From positions 1 to 36,908 of IMG/VR virus record IMGVR_UViG_3300030739_000026: DNA of 36,908 bases; one strand, given 5' to 3'. Position numbers and translations under genes: made by a program. The notes under the pieces were generated by a model. It did no database searches, was not told where the DNA came from, and saw only the letters and a list, made by a program, of their open reading frames with translations. Source of the DNA: a virus. Below are positions 21,401 through 28,778 of this stretch, in pieces. How positions within the stretch are numbered: position 1 is the first letter of the stretch; the number at the start of each line of letters is the position of its first letter.

Positions 21401-23140
21401 TGCGAAGATTGACTTCGAAGGGCCCGCTCGTACCCCTGTCGGCGCGGCGGCCTCGGGCGGCTTGACGGTGTAGAAGTTCCCATTTTCATCTCGGGTCCAA
21501 CCGGCATAGGTGCTCGCCTCGCTGGCGGGTACCTGCTTCATGGCTCCAAGCCATTCCTGGCGGCCGTCCCCGTAGTGCAGCGTCGCGTTCTGATTCGCGT
21601 CGACGTGCATCACACTGTCCTGCTTGAACTGCTGGGCCACCTTGTTGACGAAATCGGCGGCCTGCGGCGTGGGCGTGGAGACCGCGTAAGAGTGCTCGGG
21701 GACGCCGAGGTATTGGCCTTGGGTCGGCGCGGATCGCAGCCCAGCCGCCTGCAGGTACTGGCCCAGGATCTGGGTATTGCGGGCGTTCTCCTGCGGCGGG
21801 GCGTCCTGGCGCTCGGCGCTCACCATGGCATACGGCACCCCGTTGCGCATGGGGTGAGTATCGTTCGGGTGGATGTAGGGCTCGGGCGCCGACTGCGGCA
21901 GCGGTGCCTCATTCACCTCAACCCCGCCGTCGGGCGTCGTGGACGGCGCTTGACCCTTCTCGGAGGTCAGCTCGCCAGCCTCTACGGCGCGATCCAGGGC
22001 CCCCTGGGCGGCTTTATCGTCCAGGTCCGCGCCCTTGGACACGATCGTGACCTTCTTGGCGCCGTCGCCCTTCTGGACGATCACAGTGCCCGGCGCGGCG
22101 ACGGTGTCAGCCGCGTCGGCACCGACCAACGGGGATGCCTTGCCGTCGGCCGTGATGACATAATGGTCCGGAGGCACCGCGGAGGCGGAGAAGTCCTGGG
22201 CCTTGGTCGCCTGCTGGACCTCCGCGTCAGTCTCGGTCGGGACTGCGGCGGAGCCCGGCGTGGGCTTTCCGACGGCCACCGGTGCGGTTTCTGGAGCCGC
22301 TGGGGCGGCCTTCTTGCTGGACCCTTCCGCCTCTGCCGGCGTGGGACCGGGCAGGCTGGGGGTCTTCAGGATGCGCTCGGCGGGGTCTACCTGCACGTTC
22401 CAGTAGTCCCAGAAATCGTTGAGCATGTCCTCGGCGTTCGGGACGCCCGAGGTCGATACCGCCGTTCCCGGGGCCTTCGCAGGGGCTCCGGGCGAGGTAA
22501 GATGATGCACCGCGGCGCCGGTCAGGATGCCGGTCATGGCTGCCACCGAATCAGGGGCCCCGGAGTCGGCCACCTGCTGGCTGACCGCGCCGCCCAGCGC
22601 GCCCGCGGCGGCCGCCGGCAGGTTCCCACCGGACGCCAGGGTTGCCCCCGCACCCTCGCCGCCCGCATTCAGGTACTGATTGAGCTTGGTCTTCTGGACG
22701 GAGTTGACGAGGTTGCCGGCGCCCAGGTTCGAGACCTGTTGCTTCAGCCACTGGGACGAGCCCACATCATACTTGTACTTGTCCGGATCCTCCGGCTGCA
22801 ACCAGTCTGGGATGGTGCCCGTGGTGAGCTTCGAGACCACGCCCGCGCCGGCCTTGGCCATCTCCTTGATGTTGCGCGCGGTATCGACGGGCGCACCCAC
22901 GACATCGAGCACACCGGAGTTGAACCCCGTGGCTGCGGCGTTCGCGCCGCCGAGTGCGGTCTGCTTATCCTTCTTGACCGGCGCGGGCTCTTCGGCCGCC
23001 ACACTCCACTCATCAGTCGGCGCCGCTGCGGTCTGTGCGGCCGCGGGGATCGAGGGCGCAGGGGTAGGTCCCGTGGTCGGATCGACCACGGGAGCAGGCT
23101 GCGGAGCTGCGGCTTCTGAGGCTACATCCCAATCAGACAT
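18413..23140 (-). CDS. Large ejection/polyvalent virion protein
   Basis: A 1575-residue protein at the place of P22 gp16, the third ejection protein. The start is disordered and Ala/Pro-rich. Residues about 430-530 look like a DUF3293-type domain (PYAMVSAERQDAPPQENARN, HSYAVSTPTP, QDSVMHVD). A helical stretch runs about 600-960, and a Gly/Ala-rich membrane-like segment at 965-1002 may insert during ejection. About 1050-1195 resembles phage ADP-ribosyltransferase-like domains (FRHFSNLDDYKVTLDPNKYG, then GVYDHTQVEKAVKTAGYLGY). About 1215-1500 resembles a helix-hairpin-helix domain (AAMSPQTSVQMNFHNALRTF). This is the pattern of polyvalent proteins injected with phage DNA. Domain calls are from memory of patterns. 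TAATG overlap with the upstream gene. Confidence 0.65.
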   Translation of the reverse strand: MSDWDVASEAAAPQPAPVVDPTTGPTPAPSIPAAAQTAAAPTDEWSVAAEEPAPVKKDKQTALGGANAAATGFNSGVLDVVGAPVDTARNIKEMAKAGAGVVSKLTTGTIPDWLQPEDPDKYKYDVGSSQWLKQQVSNLGAGNLVNSVQKTKLNQYLNAGGEGAGATLASGGNLPAAAAGALGGAVSQQVADSGAPDSVAAMTGILTGAAVHHLTSPGAPAKAPGTAVSTSGVPNAEDMLNDFWDYWNVQVDPAERILKTPSLPGPTPAEAEGSSKKAAPAAPETAPVAVGKPTPGSAAVPTETDAEVQQATKAQDFSASAVPPDHYVITADGKASPLVGADAADTVAAPGTVIVQKGDGAKKVTIVSKGADLDDKAAQGALDRAVEAGELTSEKGQAPSTTPDGGVEVNEAPLPQSAPEPYIHPNDTHPMRNGVPYAMVSAERQDAPPQENARNTQILGQYLQAAGLRSAPTQGQYLGVPEHSYAVSTPTPQAADFVNKVAQQFKQDSVMHVDANQNATLHYGDGRQEWLGAMKQVPASEASTYAGWTRDENGNFYTVKPPEAAAPTGVRAGPSKSIFADPAKVGGVAEVGEPEQARRASTFKRIGLDEVRQSALTGNAKEAASDFQTSKLDHPVGQRMTALQESERNALIQHADNLVSDSGGTKGLAQPDMEARGRTQAAPIDGYDQHLEKATQRIYDIAKTVAAGKPIQTDGLANFLTKKKSEFLGTVEGKQLMEGVLSRMNELGLVGDDNETFHPATVEQAERLRQYIGQQWQPKLTQLISMLKNNLDNDVAASAGRDIFKQAREIRALRSKILEEPEAVSKLLQPKEANRLGINRNVPFTEVPRYLAELEPDQFGHYIDVLKQAATASPELWSKSLAALREVRAQYANEILAAGNKTAGAWNQKAVNQYLKDHELNMRKVFTSEELGKYQDLDNAGRWLHQDKSYPGAEAQKQNFITNGILKGGGLAAEGAGAAMGHIPGWLAGRAIHGAANFVADKALGRTIEGRIIDLNGRKAPKSEITTGMHGDGPRPLSGASPKERGGPKAAGNLLFRHFSNLDDYKVTLDPNKYGTGLKGREATRVAGGAPKSISLYSIDHPDNQVEHELRGRTEYRVSVPRSKLYDLSADPKGIIDKVMARNDGVYDHTQVEKAVKTAGYLGYHLPNGDGIFKGQARLFQPTQAVRVDQLGPSQPRRPLSLSLPRQRGGPKFEAPSAITKYLTEPEKAQLRTDTAMRMVEAFHELPPTHELAAAALAGQAKRGWYDDSAKAITNVFGPDAPRFTALLAAMSPQTSVQMNFHNALRTFVGWDKAGRPTDPGEIKSIMEQNSLKSPVAKAEGKSNVLGAWVNNSVRALTDPDPENLTLSGPKVDSFMKNLQGHVNAVTLDAWMASFAHIDQNRFAGGLTKTGPGKSPTYLGYSAKVREAAAMLTRKTGEKWTPAEVQETVWSWAKTAYEHADEFGGMATIPELVKNGEITDELIKSTPAFHTLFQEAGHSNVLRDSRFSGGLERLHEGTGSDPGSSSPSQKADAASRSLRTHLYKAAERLEGVRQERSAARGKSASPLLGDDDTEF

Positions 23141-24891
23141 TACTGTCCACTCACCAGTGTCGGCTTACCATTCTGCAACGTCCAGACCTGACCGTTCTTG
23201 AACGTGGTGTGCGTGCCTTCCTTCAACTGCGAGGCGGCCGCAGCGGGGAGTGTACCAGATGGCGGGACTACCACGCTCTCCTGGGGGAAGTACTGACGAT
23301 TCCAGTCGTAGAACGAGCGCGGGTCATTGCCCGCCATGTTGTATTTGCGGAATCGGCCCGCGGTGTCAATCAGGTACTGCGAGTTCGCCATGTTGGTGGT
23401 GATCATGTTCTTGACTGCAGTCGGGTTCTGCGCGGTGTTCGGATTCAACGTGGTCAGCGCGAGCTTCTTGGCCGTGTCGGTCATCTTCGGGAAGATCTGA
23501 CTCGCGCTCTGCAAAGCTGCATTGCTGAGGTACTTCGCAACTTCCTGGTAGTTGCTCGTGTCGAGCGAGTCGTAGCCCGGGATCCAACGTTTCGCTTCCT
23601 GCAAGACGCTAGCGTACGCGCCCGGCGTGAACGCTGTTGAATTGCTCATGATCTGCTGCGCGGCCCGGTAGAACGTCAAAGACTGCTGGTTCGCGGAAAT
23701 AAGCTTCTGCGTGTCCTGGAAGGTTTCCTTGCGCGCGGTACCGACCTCCGCCTGTGCGGCGGCCTGCTCGGTGTTGGGCGTCTGCCCGGCCTTGAACGTC
23801 GGCAGATCCGGCTGGCTCGTCAACCGGTAGCTGGGGTCCGCGAGCGCCTTGGCCGTTTGCGGATCGCTGTCCGTAGGCACTGGCGGATTGGAGGCTTTGG
23901 CGGCCTTGCTCGCAGCATTAGCCGCCGCGTTGGCCTGGGCCGCGGGCGCGCCGCCCATCGTCGGAGAGGTGCCCGCTCCGCCATACCGCTGCTGCGCCAT
24001 CGCCTTGATCCAAGCGGCCGCATTACCGCCACCGGGCTGACCGGGCGACATATATTTCGGTACCTGGGTCTCGGAACCGTCCGAATTCTTAATGGGCACG
24101 AGGCTGTACGCGTCCTTCGCCACATCCATCCACTGAGCCGTGGTCAGACCCGCCTGCGCGAGCCCCGCGACAGGCAGCTGCGTGGTCTTATCGCGATACA
24201 CGCCGTCGGTGCCTGCTTCCACGGGTCGACCGGTGTACTGATGGACGTTCGCGGCCACGTGGGAGGCGAGCGCAGCGGCGGCGTTGTCGCGCTCAGTCGG
24301 GTCATCCGTTGATTGCGCGATCTGCGCGGCAGCGGCCGGGTTGACGGCCTGAAGCGCGGCGAAGGGCGAGACGCCGCTATCGCGCGCGGCGACTACCGAG
24401 GCCATGCTGTCATACACGTTGCTGGCGTCAGCTTGGTTCTGCGCGACCGAGGACTGCACACCGAGATCGCGCTGCTGCTTCGCATACTCCAGAAGACCCG
24501 GGTTACCGCTCAGCGCCGCGAGCTGCAGCTGCTTCTGCTGGGCGGGGGTGCCGGCCGGGTTCACGAAGAACCGCTGACGCAGGCCGGCATCGACCGCGGC
24601 AGAGTCGAAGTAGTTCGTCGCTGCGGGACCGTCCTCGCCGCTCTGATCGGTCCTACCCGTCTGCTGACCCACCAGCAAACCGTTCAGTCCGGTCTTGAAC
24701 AGCTGCATCTGCATGGCGGTGAGCTGATTCTGGAGACCCGCCGCAGTCGTCTGCTGACCCACGAGTCCAGTTTGCGCCTGCGTGAGGCCCGTGAGCGCCG
24801 CTGTGTTCGCGTTGCCCGTCTGGATCGTCTGCTGAGAATTCAGCAGCGGACCATAGTCTTGGATCGGTCCTGGTGCAGTCACGTCAGCCAT
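23140..24891 (-). CDS. Putative DNA ejection protein (gp20-like position)
   Basis: A 583-residue Ala/Gln-rich protein in the middle of three large genes at the place of P22 gp7-gp20-gp16. The N-terminal 80 residues are Gln/Thr/Leu heptad-like (QTGLVGQQTTAAGLQNQLTAMQ), followed by an extended helical body and a C-terminal end with GTHTTFKNGQVWTLQNGKP, a small beta motif seen at the end of phage virion proteins. Likely packaged in the capsid and injected to help DNA cross the periplasm, by position and composition. Starts right after the previous stop and its stop overlaps the next ATG. Confidence 0.6.
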   Translation of the reverse strand: MADVTAPGPIQDYGPLLNSQQTIQTGNANTAALTGLTQAQTGLVGQQTTAAGLQNQLTAMQMQLFKTGLNGLLVGQQTGRTDQSGEDGPAATNYFDSAAVDAGLRQRFFVNPAGTPAQQKQLQLAALSGNPGLLEYAKQQRDLGVQSSVAQNQADASNVYDSMASVVAARDSGVSPFAALQAVNPAAAAQIAQSTDDPTERDNAAAALASHVAANVHQYTGRPVEAGTDGVYRDKTTQLPVAGLAQAGLTTAQWMDVAKDAYSLVPIKNSDGSETQVPKYMSPGQPGGGNAAAWIKAMAQQRYGGAGTSPTMGGAPAAQANAAANAASKAAKASNPPVPTDSDPQTAKALADPSYRLTSQPDLPTFKAGQTPNTEQAAAQAEVGTARKETFQDTQKLISANQQSLTFYRAAQQIMSNSTAFTPGAYASVLQEAKRWIPGYDSLDTSNYQEVAKYLSNAALQSASQIFPKMTDTAKKLALTTLNPNTAQNPTAVKNMITTNMANSQYLIDTAGRFRKYNMAGNDPRSFYDWNRQYFPQESVVVPPSGTLPAAAASQLKEGTHTTFKNGQVWTLQNGKPTLVSGQ

Positions 24892-27078
24892 TTATGCGTC
24901 CTCTAACCCGAGAAACTCGGGCAATGTTGAATCAGTCTGGCCACTGCTGTCCAGTGCCGTCTTAGAATTTAGGTTTCCGCTGATGTAGCTACCGATCAGC
25001 GTCTGCAGTGAAGTCTGGAGCGCTTGACCCTGGTTGGCGCCATTCAGATCCACCGAATCGCCCGAGATCGCGGCGCCCTTAGAGTTAAGCCATGGGGAGA
25101 CGATCTGAGAGTAGATCTGCCCCGGCGCATCCGCGGCCGAGTACTCGACGGTGCCGCCACCGGTCTTGAACGCGACGCCGCCATTGGACAGCATCGAGAT
25201 CTGACCCGAGCTGACTGCGCTATTGATCTGCGAGGCCATCTGATTGGTAAGACTGGTCTCGCCCTCGCGGCCGAAGATCTGCTCGATCGGCTGACTATGG
25301 CCCGCAGTCGCGTTCTTTGCGTCCATCACACCCGTGACGTACTGGAACGCGCCCTCAGGGGAGTCGAGCCCAGTGGACGCCGCGGTGGCGCTACCCGAGG
25401 CCAGAGCCTGATCGATATTGTTGTCCGTCAACGTCTCCGGATCGTTCTTACCGCCGCCGAAGGCCGAGGCGATTGCGCCTCCGGCTGCGCCAATCACGCC
25501 ACCGATCGCCGTGCCTAGAGGCCCGAAGAACGAGCCAATCGCCGCACCCGTCTGCAATCCACTCAGCGCGTCGCTGGCCGTGGCGCCGGATTGGTACGAC
25601 TTCACCTCGTTGTAAAGGTCGAGCGGAATCGCCGCGAGGTTCAGTGCGCCCAGGGCAGTGCCTGCGGTGGCGCTTGAGATCGCACCGGTTGTTGCGAGGC
25701 CTTTCGTCGCCAGCTGCGCGGCGTTCACAGCCGCAGAAGCATCTCCTCCGACGCCACCGGTCTTGATGCCGGTGTAAATACCGAGCGCGTTGATCGCGTC
25801 TCCGGCACCGGTGTTGATGGCACTCGCGTTCGTGCCAAGTCCCCCGCTCGTGATCGGGTTACTGGAGACCAGCTTCGTGGCGTTCAAACCAGCGGACGCG
25901 TATCCGGTGGGCGTACCCGAGGCAATACCGCCAGCGACGCCAAGTGCGCCACCGAGCAGATTACTCCCGCTCGCCAACGTCGCCGTCGACCCCGAGGTCG
26001 TCGGCAGATTCAGATTCAAACCAGTGGGTGCGTCGGTCAGGCCCCCCAGGTTCGTCGTGGCGGCTTGCCCGCCAGCGCTGCTAAAACTCGTATTTAGAAA
26101 ATTGTCGAGATAGTCCTGAGTACTGGTATCGGTACTTGACGAAGTGCCCGAATTGTTCGAACTGTTTGAACTACCAGACGTGTCGTTGGTACCGAAGCCG
26201 TAGAGCGCGGCCAGCTGCGCGTTCGAGAGGCTGGTGTCTGTGTCGTACGCGGAATTATTCGTCTCCGACAGACCGCCATTGCCGAGCAGGTTCGACAGTT
26301 GCGTTGAGGTCATCGAACCGGCCGTGCCGGTGCCCCCGAAGAGCCCGTTGATCGCCGTGCCTAAGCCGCCAAGCGTACTCGATGAACCGGACGCATTGGC
26401 GTTGCCGCCCAGCAGGTTCGTAAGCAGCGCGCCGATCCCGCTTGAACCGCCGAGCGCTGACAGCGCGTTGCCGATCGAGCTGGACGTGTTCGCTGCGCCT
26501 GAAGCATTCGCGGAACCCTGCGCGGCTTGCAACTGCGCGATGCTGGATCCCGTGCTCAGATTCGAAGTCGTGCCGAGTTGATTCGCGCTCACGCCCAGCT
26601 GGCTCGTACCCAGCAGATTGCTGATGTAGTTGTTATAGTTGGTCGAAGCGGCACCCTGCACGTAGTTGCCGATCGAAGCGAGCGTGTTCGGCGTGTATGC
26701 GCTACCGTTGGCGGCAGCGGCGCTCTGGATTGCGTTCGTACCCTGGCTCACCGCGAACTGATAGCCGGGCGTGTTGTAGAACTGACTGAAGTCCGCGGGC
26801 TGACCGTTGAGCCCTAGATAGGTACTCAAATTCGTCATCGCCGCGTTGCCGGTCTGCGCCTGCGTGCCGAGCAGGTTGCTGATGTTGGTCTGGGTTGTGC
26901 CCAGCGTGTTGATGCCGGCCTGCTCCCCCGCAACCTGGGCGGCGGCGGTATTATTGCCGCCAATGACGCTGTTGGCCGTGGTCGCGCCAACGCCGAGCAG
27001 ATTACCCAGAATCGAAGTGAGGTCAGTACCCCCGGAGATCGAAGTGTTCGTGCCGCTCATCGCGGGTGCAGTGGACAT
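24892..27078 (-). CDS. Putative DNA ejection protein (gp7-like position)
   Basis: A 728-residue Gly/Ala/Ser/Asn-rich protein. Residues about 95-155 contain FSQFYNTPGYQFAVSQGTN and a following helix with NYVQGAASTNYNNYISNLL, which I recall from phage injection/DNA transfer proteins. A Ser/Asn/Thr linker lies near 300-325. Two glycine-zipper-like hydrophobic stretches follow, near 365-385 and about 505-545 (GAAIGSFFGPLGTAIGGVIGAAGG), fit to insert in a membrane. The likely role is forming part of the trans-envelope path for DNA. Directly follows the Rz gene. Confidence 0.65.
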   Translation of the reverse strand: MSTAPAMSGTNTSISGGTDLTSILGNLLGVGATTANSVIGGNNTAAAQVAGEQAGINTLGTTQTNISNLLGTQAQTGNAAMTNLSTYLGLNGQPADFSQFYNTPGYQFAVSQGTNAIQSAAAANGSAYTPNTLASIGNYVQGAASTNYNNYISNLLGTSQLGVSANQLGTTSNLSTGSSIAQLQAAQGSANASGAANTSSSIGNALSALGGSSGIGALLTNLLGGNANASGSSSTLGGLGTAINGLFGGTGTAGSMTSTQLSNLLGNGGLSETNNSAYDTDTSLSNAQLAALYGFGTNDTSGSSNSSNNSGTSSSTDTSTQDYLDNFLNTSFSSAGGQAATTNLGGLTDAPTGLNLNLPTTSGSTATLASGSNLLGGALGVAGGIASGTPTGYASAGLNATKLVSSNPITSGGLGTNASAINTGAGDAINALGIYTGIKTGGVGGDASAAVNAAQLATKGLATTGAISSATAGTALGALNLAAIPLDLYNEVKSYQSGATASDALSGLQTGAAIGSFFGPLGTAIGGVIGAAGGAIASAFGGGKNDPETLTDNNIDQALASGSATAASTGLDSPEGAFQYVTGVMDAKNATAGHSQPIEQIFGREGETSLTNQMASQINSAVSSGQISMLSNGGVAFKTGGGTVEYSAADAPGQIYSQIVSPWLNSKGAAISGDSVDLNGANQGQALQTSLQTLIGSYISGNLNSKTALDSSGQTDSTLPEFLGLEDA

Positions 27079-27079
27079 T

Positions 27080-27577
27080 CTATTTACCTGTCAGCGAATC
27101 GCGCTCTGCATAGCACTGGATCAGTGCTGCGTCGTCTGCCCTGAGGGCATCGGCGAGGTCTAGGGCGCGCTCTGCAGGAACGCTTCCCAGCGCGAGAGCG
27201 CGGGCGGTCCCAGCATTTGCGGTCGCGCTGGCGGAGCCGGTACTACCCACTGAGGTGTTGGTACCGTTACCACTTGCGGCACGCTGCTGCAGGCGCTGAA
27301 GATCAGCGCTGTGAGCAGCATCGGCACTCTGAATTGCTTTGGCATAATTCTCTCCTACGGTCACGATGGCTGCAGAGTAGTCCGCGGTCACCTTGGCGAT
27401 CTGCGCTTTCGCGGTGGCGTCAGCCTTCGCGCTCGCGGCAAGTACTGCGGCCTGTTCATGTGCGGCGCCCTTCGCCTCAATGTCCTGGTACTCGTGAATG
27501 CCGAAGATCAGGAGCAGCGCGATGAGGCCGGCGTAAAACCAGTCCTTCAACGGAATCAGTGCGAGTAGTGCGCTCAT
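27080..27577 (-). CDS. Rz: Rz-like inner-membrane spanin
   Basis: A 165-residue protein with one N-terminal membrane helix (about 13-28, WFYAGLIALLLIFGIH), then a long Ala/Lys/Gln-rich coiled-coil region (about 35-100), then a Ser/Gly/Thr linker and a C-terminal helix. This is the layout of i-spanins, which span the periplasm and join an outer-membrane lipoprotein to fuse the membranes in the last step of lysis. A second gene, the matching lipoprotein, lies inside it in another frame (27160-27345), as in the lambda Rz/Rz1 pair. The start overlaps the stop of the small membrane gene before it. Confidence 0.82.
   Translation of the reverse strand: MSALLALIPLKDWFYAGLIALLLIFGIHEYQDIEAKGAAHEQAAVLAASAKADATAKAQIAKVTADYSAAIVTVGENYAKAIQSADAAHSADLQRLQQRAASGNGTNTSVGSTGSASATANAGTARALALGSVPAERALDLADALRADDAALIQCYAERDSLTGK
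27160..27345 (-). CDS. Rz1: Rz1-like outer-membrane spanin, embedded in Rz
   Basis: A 61-residue protein entirely inside the Rz gene in a different frame. It has a lipoprotein signal: Lys3 and Arg6, a hydrophobic stretch MLLTALIFSA, and lipobox-like FSAC with Cys19. A short mature part rich in Pro follows (TPQWVVPAPPARPQ), typical of Rz1. The ATG is preceded by AGGAGA at ideal distance, so this is a real start. It should sit on the inner face of the outer membrane and bind Rz. The Phe at -3 of the lipobox is less usual. Confidence 0.82.
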   Translation of the reverse strand: MPKQFRVPMLLTALIFSACSSVPQVVTVPTPQWVVPAPPARPQMLGPPALSRWEAFLQSAP

Positions 27578-27804
27578 GGGCCTGGGTCCTCTGTCTGTAA
27601 CTTCAACAGCGCGCCACCCGCGCCACCGACGATCAATGCGGTGTAACCGGTGGCCCAGCTGACAAAATCAATCTGCTGCCCATGCTTGATGGCGAGTCCG
27701 GTGAGAGCGAAGTACGCTGCCTGACCGACCGCGACGGCAGTGCGCACGAAGCACAAGGTGGTGCCATCGCGCTCCATGAACATCTTCTTCAACGCATGGA
27801 TCAC
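27574..27804 (-). CDS. Two-helix membrane protein (holin candidate, 76 aa)
   Basis: GTG start at 27804 overlaps the endolysin stop (GTGA). The frame is open further upstream but only as antisense-like sequence inside the endolysin gene. Two membrane helices are visible (LCFVRTAVAVGQAAYFALTGLAI and VSWATGYTALIVGGAGGALL), with a basic N-terminus and a charged tail. The fold and place between endolysin and Rz suggest a holin or antiholin. Another two-helix protein lies on the other side of the endolysin, so which one is the holin is uncertain. Confidence 0.6.
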   Translation of the reverse strand: MIHALKKMFMERDGTTLCFVRTAVAVGQAAYFALTGLAIKHGQQIDFVSWATGYTALIVGGAGGALLKLQTEDPGP

Positions 27805-28355
27805 GGGTACTGGCCCTTGAGGAAATAACGCGCAAGGCGCGTCGCCCGACCATCTCGCCCCTTGCAGTAGTCTCGCGGACCGGAAGTCGCCTCGGGCTGA
27901 TGGCAGACCTTGCACAGACCCATTACCCACTCGTGCGGCTGCACCTGCTTGGCCCACTCGCTGTCGAGGAGTCCGTCGTGCACCGCCCGCCAGTTGCCGA
28001 CCACGGCCGCGGCGCGCGTCACGGTGAAAGAGTTCCACCGGGTGCGCATGTTGAAGCCGATCTCGCGCAGTGCGTTCTGGCGGCACGGTGTGTCCATCTT
28101 CGGCCACTCCGCGAGCTTCTCGACCCACGGATAAACCTTCAGGATGTCTTCCTGCAGATAGCGATCAGACACTGCCTGGGAGATCGTGAACCCAGCCCAC
28201 GTCTGGCCCACCATCGGCCGCGGCAATTCATGCCCACGGCCGATGGTCCAATTCGGGGGTACTGCCGTGTCGAGATAGGCGACGAGGGAGTCGCCCTCTG
28301 CTGCGTCGATATCTGTCAGCAGCTGTTGGGGGATGCGCGCATCGAGGGGCGTCAT
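27801..28355 (-). CDS. T4/lambda-type lysozyme endolysin
   Basis: A 184-residue muralytic enzyme of the GH24 lysozyme type. The catalytic triad pattern is seen as AAEGDSLVAYLDTAVPPNWTIGRGH: Glu20, Asp29 (eight residues later, as in T4 lysozyme) and Thr37. AGFTISQAVSDRYLQEDI and the C-terminal helices (RQNALREIGFNM, WRAVHDGLLDSEWAKQVQ) match the family. A CKVCHQPEATSGPRDYC segment near the C-terminus is an extra Cys-rich loop that could bind metal. No N-terminal signal is visible, so it depends on a holin for release. The ATG at 28355 overlaps the holin stop. A longer frame upstream is not used. Confidence 0.85.
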   Translation of the reverse strand: MTPLDARIPQQLLTDIDAAEGDSLVAYLDTAVPPNWTIGRGHELPRPMVGQTWAGFTISQAVSDRYLQEDILKVYPWVEKLAEWPKMDTPCRQNALREIGFNMRTRWNSFTVTRAAAVVGNWRAVHDGLLDSEWAKQVQPHEWVMGLCKVCHQPEATSGPRDYCKGRDGRATRLARYFLKGQYP

Positions 28356-28570
28356 GTCTTCAGCAAAAGTTTTGCGACCAACACTTTTGCTCTCCTGTAT
28401 ACGACCGGAATGTAGAACAACGCGGCGCTGACGCCCGTGACCACCGAGACCGTCTCGGCGCCAAAGTGCATGAGCTTGTCCGCGACCAGGAACCAATGAG
28501 CGGTCAAGAAGGTTCCCCCTGAGACTCCGACCAACGTATCCGCGACTCTAGCTTGGTTGACGCTGATCAT
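28352..28570 (-). CDS. Two-helix membrane protein (putative holin, 72 aa)
   Basis: ATG at 28570, chosen because the upstream frame runs antisense to nothing recognisable and overlaps the previous gene. Two membrane helices (ADTLVGVSGGTFLTAHWFLVADKL and TVSVVTGVSAALFYIPVVYR) and a basic tail (RRAKVLVAKLLLKT) fit a class II holin. It lies directly before the endolysin with a 4-base overlap, the classical holin position, so it is the better holin candidate of the two. Confidence 0.65.
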   Translation of the reverse strand: MISVNQARVADTLVGVSGGTFLTAHWFLVADKLMHFGAETVSVVTGVSAALFYIPVVYRRAKVLVAKLLLKT

Positions 28571-28778
28571 CGGACTTCTGCTGGTAGTTCTGCATCGCTT
28601 GTACGAAGTCGTCCGAGGCCCGGATGGAGGCCCGAATAGCGTTCTTGCCAATCTGGGCCTGCATCTTCTCGAACACCCGATCAGCCACCCGCTCGATCTC
28701 ATCATCCGTCATATGTTGGCTACCAGGATAACTTCGTGCTCGGCGTCGATCATCCATTACGCTCCTTAAATCACTCAT
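28548..28778 (-). CDS. Small hypothetical protein before lysis genes (76 aa)
   Basis: The ATG overlaps the tailspike stop (ATGA), and the 3' end overlaps the holin start by 23 bases. Very charged, helical (DEIERVADRVFEKMQAQIG, SIRASDDFVQAMQNYQQK), no membrane segment. The DDEIERVADRVFEKM motif recalls small phage helical proteins next to holins, perhaps an accessory regulator; unproven. Confidence 0.6.
   Translation of the reverse strand: MSDLRSVMDDRRRARSYPGSQHMTDDEIERVADRVFEKMQAQIGKNAIRASIRASDDFVQAMQNYQQKSDDQRQPS

Noticed and set aside
21575-23119. A 514-aa plus-strand reading frame
   Set aside because: It is antisense to the 1575-aa ejection protein, rich in Arg/Gly/His as expected for a shadow frame in GC-rich DNA, and has no recognisable motif.
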